Source: Caulobacteraceae bacterium
GTDB lineage: Bacteria; Pseudomonadota; Alphaproteobacteria; Caulobacterales; Caulobacteraceae
DNA: 44,637 nt
Assembly: GCA_031291685.1 (NCBI GenBank)
Contig: JARLIP010000151.1
Location: 1-44,637, forward strand
Direction of reading: 5' to 3'
Program-made: the position numbers and the translations under genes
In this document: positions 40,393 through 44,637 of the stretch, one piece after another
How positions within the stretch are numbered: the first letter of the stretch is position 1
Layout: each line of letters opens with the position of its first letter
The notes under the pieces: generated by a model
The model's input: the letters and a program-made list of their open reading frames with translations, nothing else
What the model was told of the DNA's origin: nothing
Databases searched by the model: none

Positions 40393-41678
40393 CGCCGCGC
40401 CCCCGCCGTTCCGGCGCCGCCGGGATTGATCAGCAGCCAAAGCCCGCCGCTGAGCGCGGCGCAGATCGCGCCGGCGACAAAGGGGGTGTTCCAGTTGCCG
40501 TGGCTGGACAGGGCGGCGATGAAGGGGGTGGCGATGATGCCCCCCAGATTGCCCCCGGTGTTGAGCAGGCCGCCGGCGGCCACCGCGTCGGTCCGGCCAA
40601 TCTCCATGGAGGCGGCCCAGAAACTGGCCTCGGTCATCTCCAGCACGCAGAAGGCCAGGGACAGGCCGCCAAGGGCGACCATGGCGCTGGCGGTGTGAAC
40701 CGAGACCACCAGCATAAGGCCCGCCAGGGGCAGGGTGATCAGGGGGGTGATCCTCAGGCCGATCTTGGCCCCGAACCGCGCCGTCAGGCCGCTGCCGGTA
40801 AATCCGCCCAGGGCCGCGCCGACAGCTCCCGCGAGCGCCGGGGCGGCGGCGGCCCAGCCGCCTTGCAGCACGGTGAAGTGCCGGGCCTGAACCAGGTAGA
40901 GAAAGCTCCACATGGTGATCAGGTAGAAGACCACGTTCATCGCCAGATAGGACAGGGTCAGGCCGGCCAAGCTGGGGTTCAGCAACAGGCGCAGCATCCG
41001 GCCAAGGCTCAGGCGCGTGGTGGCCGGCTCCTGTGACGACAGATCCAGTTCGGCCAGTTCCTCGCGGCTGACCTGGGCGTGCTGGTGGGGGGTGTCGCGC
41101 CCGTCCCGCCACCACAGGGCCACCAGGACTAGGACCGGCAGGGCCGTCACCAACAGGGCCGCCCGCCAGCCTATGACCACCATCAGGGTGGCGATCACCG
41201 CCGGGGCGGCGGCCGAGCCCAGGCCGATCCCTCCGGCGCTGAGTCCCTGGGTCAGGGCCCACTGGCGGGAGGGAAACCAGCGCTCCAAGGCGCCAGACAG
41301 GACCGCGAAGAACGGCGCCTGGGCCATGCCCAGGGTGAACTGGGCGCAGAGCAATGCGGCGAACAGAGCCGTTCCCCTGAAGGCGGAGGGAAGGATGGGC
41401 ATGGCCAGGGCGGAGGCCACGCCCAGCACCCCACAGGCGGTGATCATGATCCGCGCGCCCACCGCTTGGCCCAGGGCTCCGCCGGGAAATTGCAGGGCGG
41501 TGTAGCTGACCAGGAAGGCCGTCTCCAGCCAGCCGATCTGCACCTGGGTCAGATGCAGGTCCGGCATCATCGGCGCCGCCGCCACCGAGACCGCCGTGCG
41601 CTGGACATAGGCGGCGAAGGTCAGGGCGAACAGGAACAGGAAGATCCGCCAGCGGACCCTCGCCGGCCGCCGCGCCAT
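40389..41678 (-). CDS. MFS transporter, ACS (anion:cation symporter)-like
   Basis: A 429-residue major facilitator with 12 predicted helices; opens RWRIFLFLFALTFAAYVQRTAVSVAAAPMMPDLHLTQVQIGWLETAFLVSYTALQFPGGALGQAVGAR, the ACS-family start (Y-x-RT in helix 1, then the G-x3-D-R-x-G-like loop as GQAVGAR). Second half from GRMLRLLLNPSLAGLTLSYLAMN. ACS members carry organic acids and related zwitterions. The ATG at 41678 was chosen; the frame extends to a TTG at 41705 that would overlap the TonB gene. Lies 10 bp after the TonB receptor stop and is coupled to the hydrolase, so it probably imports the receptor's substrate or the hydrolysis product. Confidence 0.88.
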   Translation of the reverse strand: MARRPARVRWRIFLFLFALTFAAYVQRTAVSVAAAPMMPDLHLTQVQIGWLETAFLVSYTALQFPGGALGQAVGARIMITACGVLGVASALAMPILPSAFRGTALFAALLCAQFTLGMAQAPFFAVLSGALERWFPSRQWALTQGLSAGGIGLGSAAAPAVIATLMVVIGWRAALLVTALPVLVLVALWWRDGRDTPHQHAQVSREELAELDLSSQEPATTRLSLGRMLRLLLNPSLAGLTLSYLAMNVVFYLITMWSFLYLVQARHFTVLQGGWAAAAPALAGAVGAALGGFTGSGLTARFGAKIGLRITPLITLPLAGLMLVVSVHTASAMVALGGLSLAFCVLEMTEASFWAASMEIGRTDAVAAGGLLNTGGNLGGIIATPFIAALSSHGNWNTPFVAGAICAALSGGLWLLINPGGAGTAGARR

Positions 41679-41688
41679 CAACGGAAGG

Positions 41689-44130
41689 CTAGTGGCGAAG
41701 GACAAGGCGCAACCCCACGGTCAGCGGCCGGCTGACGAACTCCGAGGCGTCGAAGCTGTGGTAGAGCGGGTAGGAGGCGGTCCCGCCCTCCACCGAGGAA
41801 GCCGCCGAAATCCCCTTGGCGTTGAAGATGTTATGGACGAACAGCTGAGCCTGGAGCTTGGGCGTGACCTGGGTCTGGACGTAGGCGTTGAACAGCGAAT
41901 AGCCGGAGATGTTGCTGAAATTGTCCAGGGTGGAGTCGATCTCGTTGTGGAAGTTCGACCGATAGGAGCCGTCAAGATGGAAATCGACCTCGTGGGCGGC
42001 GAAGAGCGTCGGCGTATAGTCGATGGCGAAATTGACCTGGTGGCGTGAAACCCCCGGCAGCCAGGCGCCCTTGGCCGCCTGATATTTCCCCCCATCGACC
42101 GAATAGCTCTGGGTGAGGGCGGCGTTGGTATAGGAATATCCTCCGGAAAGGCTCAGCTCCGAGGTTAGCCTGTACTGCCCCTCAAGCTCCAGCCCGTAGG
42201 ACCGCGCGGAGTCGCCGTTAATGATGACCGGCGTGCCCGACATGGCGGAAACCTCCACCTGAATCTTGCTCCACTCGATATCATAGAGCGCCGCCGTATA
42301 GCGCAGTCCGCCCAGCAGGCCCTTGAGCCCCACCTCGTAGTTATCGGCGCTGTCCGAGGTGAAATTGGTCAGGGCGGCGCTGTCGCAAAAGCCACAGGTT
42401 CCGATCGGATAGGCGTTGGCCCCGCCGGGCCTGAAGCCCTGGGAGAAGGTGAAATAGGCCAGGGTGTGCGGCCCCAGGTCATAGGAGGTGTTTGCCTTGA
42501 AGATCTGGCTGGTGGAGGTCTTTTTCGCCGATCCCGTGGATGTGCCCAGGCTGTCCGCGCCGAAAGTGGTTCCGGCGCCATAGATGTGCTGGACGGTGGT
42601 CTGTCGGAAGATTTCCTGGAACACCCGGAACCCGCCGGTGATCCGCCAGGATGGCGTCACATGCCAGGTGCCCTCGCCGAACACCGCCGCGTCGGTGAAC
42701 TGAACGTCCCGCTTGAAGTCGTAGGTCAGGTCCGCGGGCGACAGGGAGCCAGGTCGGGTGCCGCCAAAGTAGTTGACCAGGTAGTCTCCCCAGGTTCCGG
42801 TCCCGCCCGGCCCGCTGCCGTCCAGATTGGCCCAGGCGGCCAGGCCCGGCACGGTCTCGAGGCTGTAGGCCCGGGTGCGGCGGTTCTGGTAGTAGGCGCC
42901 GGCCACATAGTCGAAATGCTCGCCGGCGGGGGAGACAATCCGCACCTCCTGAGTAAAGGCCTTGTCGGTGTTGAAGTCGTAGTTGGTGGTCGTGATCCTG
43001 GGATAGCTGCCGTAATAGTAGGGGGACTTCACGTCCAGGGCGCTGTTGTCATAGAGATCGTCGGTCCCGACATTGTAGTAGGACGTCGACGAGGTGATCG
43101 TGCCGAAGCCGAAATCCGCGGTCAGGGTCAGGGCGCCCATGTCGGTGTCGGTCACCGCCGGATTCAGCGGCAGGCGCCGGTGGGTGACATAGTCCGAACC
43201 CGGCGCCTCGAACGAGAAGCCGTTGGAGCGGTCGTTCTGGTGCTGATAGCTCAGCTCGGCCGAGACATGCTCGGTGGCCTTGAGCAGGGCGTCGGCCCGC
43301 ACATACCAGGTCTTGCTGCTGTTGATCCCGTGCAGGGTCTGGGTGACGAAGCCGCTGTTCAGGGGATCGCCGGGGTTGGCCAGGATCGGCTGGGCGCCCA
43401 GGGGCAGGAAGGCGCCCTTCTTGTCATAGACCACGGCGTTGTCGGCGGTGATGAAACCCGCGTTCTGATCGTAGCCGGCGTTGAGGCGCAGGGCCGCGCG
43501 ATCGGTGATCGGCAGGTTCAGCATCACATCGAGGCTGCTGTTGGGCTTGTCCGCGTGGTCCGTGCCCGAGCCGCTGGCGTCGATGAGATAGTCGAAGTGC
43601 GACGGGTCCGGCCTGTTGTGGATGGTGCGGATGGTGCCCCCCACTGAGTCGGCGCCGAACAGGGTGCCTTGGGGCCCGCGCAGCACCTCGATGCGTTCAA
43701 TGTCGGTCAGCTTCAGATTGGCGAACATCGGGGTGTCGTCGACATAGTTGGACACGGTGGACCCGGCCAGGTCCGGGAACTCGCTCTGAGCCACCCCGAT
43801 GTCGTTGGTGTTCACCCCCCGGATGATGAAGTTGTTATTGATGCTGCCGGCCCGGTCGCCATAGTCCGGCGCGGTCAGGCCCGGCACGGAATTGCGCAGG
43901 CTGGCCAGGTCCGAGATCCCGCCTCGGTTCAGGGCGTCCCCCGATAGGGCGGTGATGTTGTAGGGGATCTTCAGCACGTTTTCCTTGCGCCGGGTGGCGG
44001 TGACGATCACCTCGCTCACCTGTTCCACCGGCTTGGCCGGCGGGTTGGCCGCCTCGGCGCGAACCAGGGTGGGCATGAGCCCCGCAAGCGTGGCCAGCGC
44101 CGTGCCAAAGGCCAGGGTCTTGGTGTTCAT
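41689..44130 (-). CDS. TonB-dependent outer-membrane receptor
   Basis: An 813-residue receptor: signal peptide (MNTKTLAFGTALATLAGLMPTLVRAEA), TonB-box-like VSEVIVTATRRKENV, a plug domain (IPYNITALSGDALNRGGISDLASLRNSVPGL; IRGVNTNDIG; LTDIERIEVLRGPQGTLFGADSVGGTIRTI), and a 22-strand barrel ending in LTVGLRLVLRH. The plug signature is of the Sphingomonad/Caulobacter catabolic-receptor type rather than classical siderophore receptors; there is no siderophore or haem gene nearby. It heads a minus-strand run with MFS, hydrolase and N-demethylases, so it likely imports their substrate. Start ATG at 44130. Confidence 0.9.
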   Translation of the reverse strand: MNTKTLAFGTALATLAGLMPTLVRAEAANPPAKPVEQVSEVIVTATRRKENVLKIPYNITALSGDALNRGGISDLASLRNSVPGLTAPDYGDRAGSINNNFIIRGVNTNDIGVAQSEFPDLAGSTVSNYVDDTPMFANLKLTDIERIEVLRGPQGTLFGADSVGGTIRTIHNRPDPSHFDYLIDASGSGTDHADKPNSSLDVMLNLPITDRAALRLNAGYDQNAGFITADNAVVYDKKGAFLPLGAQPILANPGDPLNSGFVTQTLHGINSSKTWYVRADALLKATEHVSAELSYQHQNDRSNGFSFEAPGSDYVTHRRLPLNPAVTDTDMGALTLTADFGFGTITSSTSYYNVGTDDLYDNSALDVKSPYYYGSYPRITTTNYDFNTDKAFTQEVRIVSPAGEHFDYVAGAYYQNRRTRAYSLETVPGLAAWANLDGSGPGGTGTWGDYLVNYFGGTRPGSLSPADLTYDFKRDVQFTDAAVFGEGTWHVTPSWRITGGFRVFQEIFRQTTVQHIYGAGTTFGADSLGTSTGSAKKTSTSQIFKANTSYDLGPHTLAYFTFSQGFRPGGANAYPIGTCGFCDSAALTNFTSDSADNYEVGLKGLLGGLRYTAALYDIEWSKIQVEVSAMSGTPVIINGDSARSYGLELEGQYRLTSELSLSGGYSYTNAALTQSYSVDGGKYQAAKGAWLPGVSRHQVNFAIDYTPTLFAAHEVDFHLDGSYRSNFHNEIDSTLDNFSNISGYSLFNAYVQTQVTPKLQAQLFVHNIFNAKGISAASSVEGGTASYPLYHSFDASEFVSRPLTVGLRLVLRH

Positions 44131-44235
44131 GTACCGATCCGCCCCCTCACATGGCCGCGCCCCGCGCAGCCGTTCGCCCCAGCCGCCGCCCCCATTCGCG
44201 GGGTGCGTTCACGGCCCGTGATGCTCAGCAACGCC

Positions 44236-44260
44236 CCTTATTGAACGGTTGTCAAGTATA
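44236..44260 (-). promoter_or_regulatory. Promoter/operator candidate of the TonB receptor gene
   Basis: Minus strand ATACTTGACAACCGTTCAAT: contains a consensus -35 hexamer TTGACA inside the inverted repeat TTGA-N7-TCAA. The spacing N7 excludes a FixK box (N6). Resembles the site before the TMADH-like gene. 106-130 bp upstream of the start. Confidence 0.3.
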
Positions 44261-44382
44261 TCGCGAACGGCGTGATGTGGCGCGCGCGGACGCCCGATCT
44301 TGCGGCAGACGGGTGGGCGCGGCGCCCGAAGCGAGCGCTCTGGCGAACGCAGCCTATGGGGGGCTGAACGTCGAAGGGCCTT

Positions 44383-44494
44383 GCTCCCCTGTTTGGCGCA
44401 GCCACACGGGGGAGCTGTCAGGACGCAGTCCTGACCGAGGGGGCGTTCTGACGGTCGGTTCGCCCCCGTCACGGGGCTTTGCCCCGCGCCACCT
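44383..44494 (-). repeat. Composite palindromic repeat, copy E (truncated)
   Basis: Same orientation as copy B. Begins GCTCCCCTGTTTGGCGCAGC, has the TGTCAGGAC-gca-GTCCTGAC hairpin and the centre (GGGGGCG / CGCCCCC), then stops at CCACCTT, where the other copies continue with the last CTCCCC...GGGGAG hairpin. The final arm is lost. Confidence 0.8.
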
Positions 44495-44637
44495 TGTTTG
44501 TCGATACTCTGCTAGATTGCCTGTGTTCCGGGATCCGCCTGGCGTTGCACGCGCCAGGCGGACTGTCGGTGACAGGGCCGTCGCCACCTGAGCCTTTTGA
44601 GGCTGTGGGGGAGCTGGGCCGCCGACGACGTTTCAAG

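Larger units (their letters stand above)
44131..44637. other. Intergenic region beyond the TonB receptor
   Basis: 507 bp to the window end without a supported gene. It holds the receptor promoter area (44131-44270), truncated repeat copy E (44383-44494) and, at 44536-44567, sequence with the inverted repeat CGCCTGGCG-ttgca-CGCGCCAGGCG. Open frames here are repeat translations or shadows. Confidence 0.7.

Noticed and set aside
40393-41262. N-terminal extension fused to the CocE hydrolase
   Set aside because: Out-of-frame reading of the MFS gene; the signal peptide begins at 40392.
44241-44255. TTGAACGGTTGTCAA before the TonB gene as a FixK/FNR box
   Set aside because: Spacer is seven bases, not six, and the gene belongs to a different functional group.
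44354-44587. Small minus-strand protein with GAKPRDGGEPTVRTPPRSGLRPDSSPV
   Set aside because: This is a translation of the palindromic repeat, seen in similar form at copies A, B and D.

Overview
The window is about 44.6 kb of very GC-rich DNA (coding third positions are almost all G or C). Gene content points to an alphaproteobacterium, most likely Caulobacterales such as Caulobacter or Phenylobacterium: a FixL-FixJ-FixK oxygen cascade with an adjacent single-domain receiver (FixT-like), TonB-receptor-driven catabolism, NodT-type lipoprotein efflux channels, and dispersed GC-rich palindromic repeats. The genus assignment is an inference; there is no rRNA or tRNA in the window to anchor it. 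No CRISPR array, insertion sequence or phage module was seen.

Layout. (1) 1-296: the end of a minus-strand ORF that joins a DUF559 nuclease N-terminus in frame to the Walker B half of a PhoH ATPase. It is followed by the first copy of a composite palindromic repeat. (2) 542-6222: an arginine succinyltransferase (AST) catabolic operon, M20 peptidase-astA-astD-astB, with overlapping genes and a divergent Lrp/AsnC regulator. The M20 enzyme sits where the desuccinylase AstE would be expected. (3) 6285-8987: a polyol/uronate dehydrogenase and a secreted beta-propeller protein, separated by repeat B. (4) 9119-16724: response regulator, sensor kinase, TolC-like lipoprotein, RND adaptor and RND pump. 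CTGAC-N6-CTGAC direct repeats lie in front of both the regulator and the efflux genes. (5) 16721-23376: the low-oxygen island, with FixT-like receiver, fixJ, fixL, fixK, an HdeD-like membrane protein, a universal stress protein and hemN. FNR/FixK-type boxes precede the receiver and the usp-hemN pair. (6) 23373-32552: a mixed region with a LysR/SDR divergent pair, a SnoaL-like protein, a PilZ protein, an epimerase, a stand-alone receiver, a succinyl-CoA:acetate CoA-transferase, two tandem repeats (C, D), a VanZ-like protein, a duplicated-cysteine secreted protein and a second LysR. (7) 32562-44130: a run of minus-strand genes, TonB receptor - MFS - CocE/NonD hydrolase - TMADH/DgcA-like flavoprotein - Rieske oxygenase - BetI-like TetR - TPR/sulfotransferase. 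A truncated repeat (E) lies beyond it.

Most interesting. The locus at 34189-44130 reads as a complete uptake-and-demethylation route for an unidentified quaternary ammonium compound, probably delivered as an ester or amide. The Rieske enzyme carries the bridging glutamate (E205) typical of betaine/carnitine monooxygenases, and its partner is a trimethylamine-dehydrogenase-like protein that has lost the flavinylating cysteine. Other points worth checking are the DUF559-PhoH chimera beside the repeat family, the replacement of AstE by an M20/carboxypeptidase G2-like enzyme, and the shared CTGAC operator.
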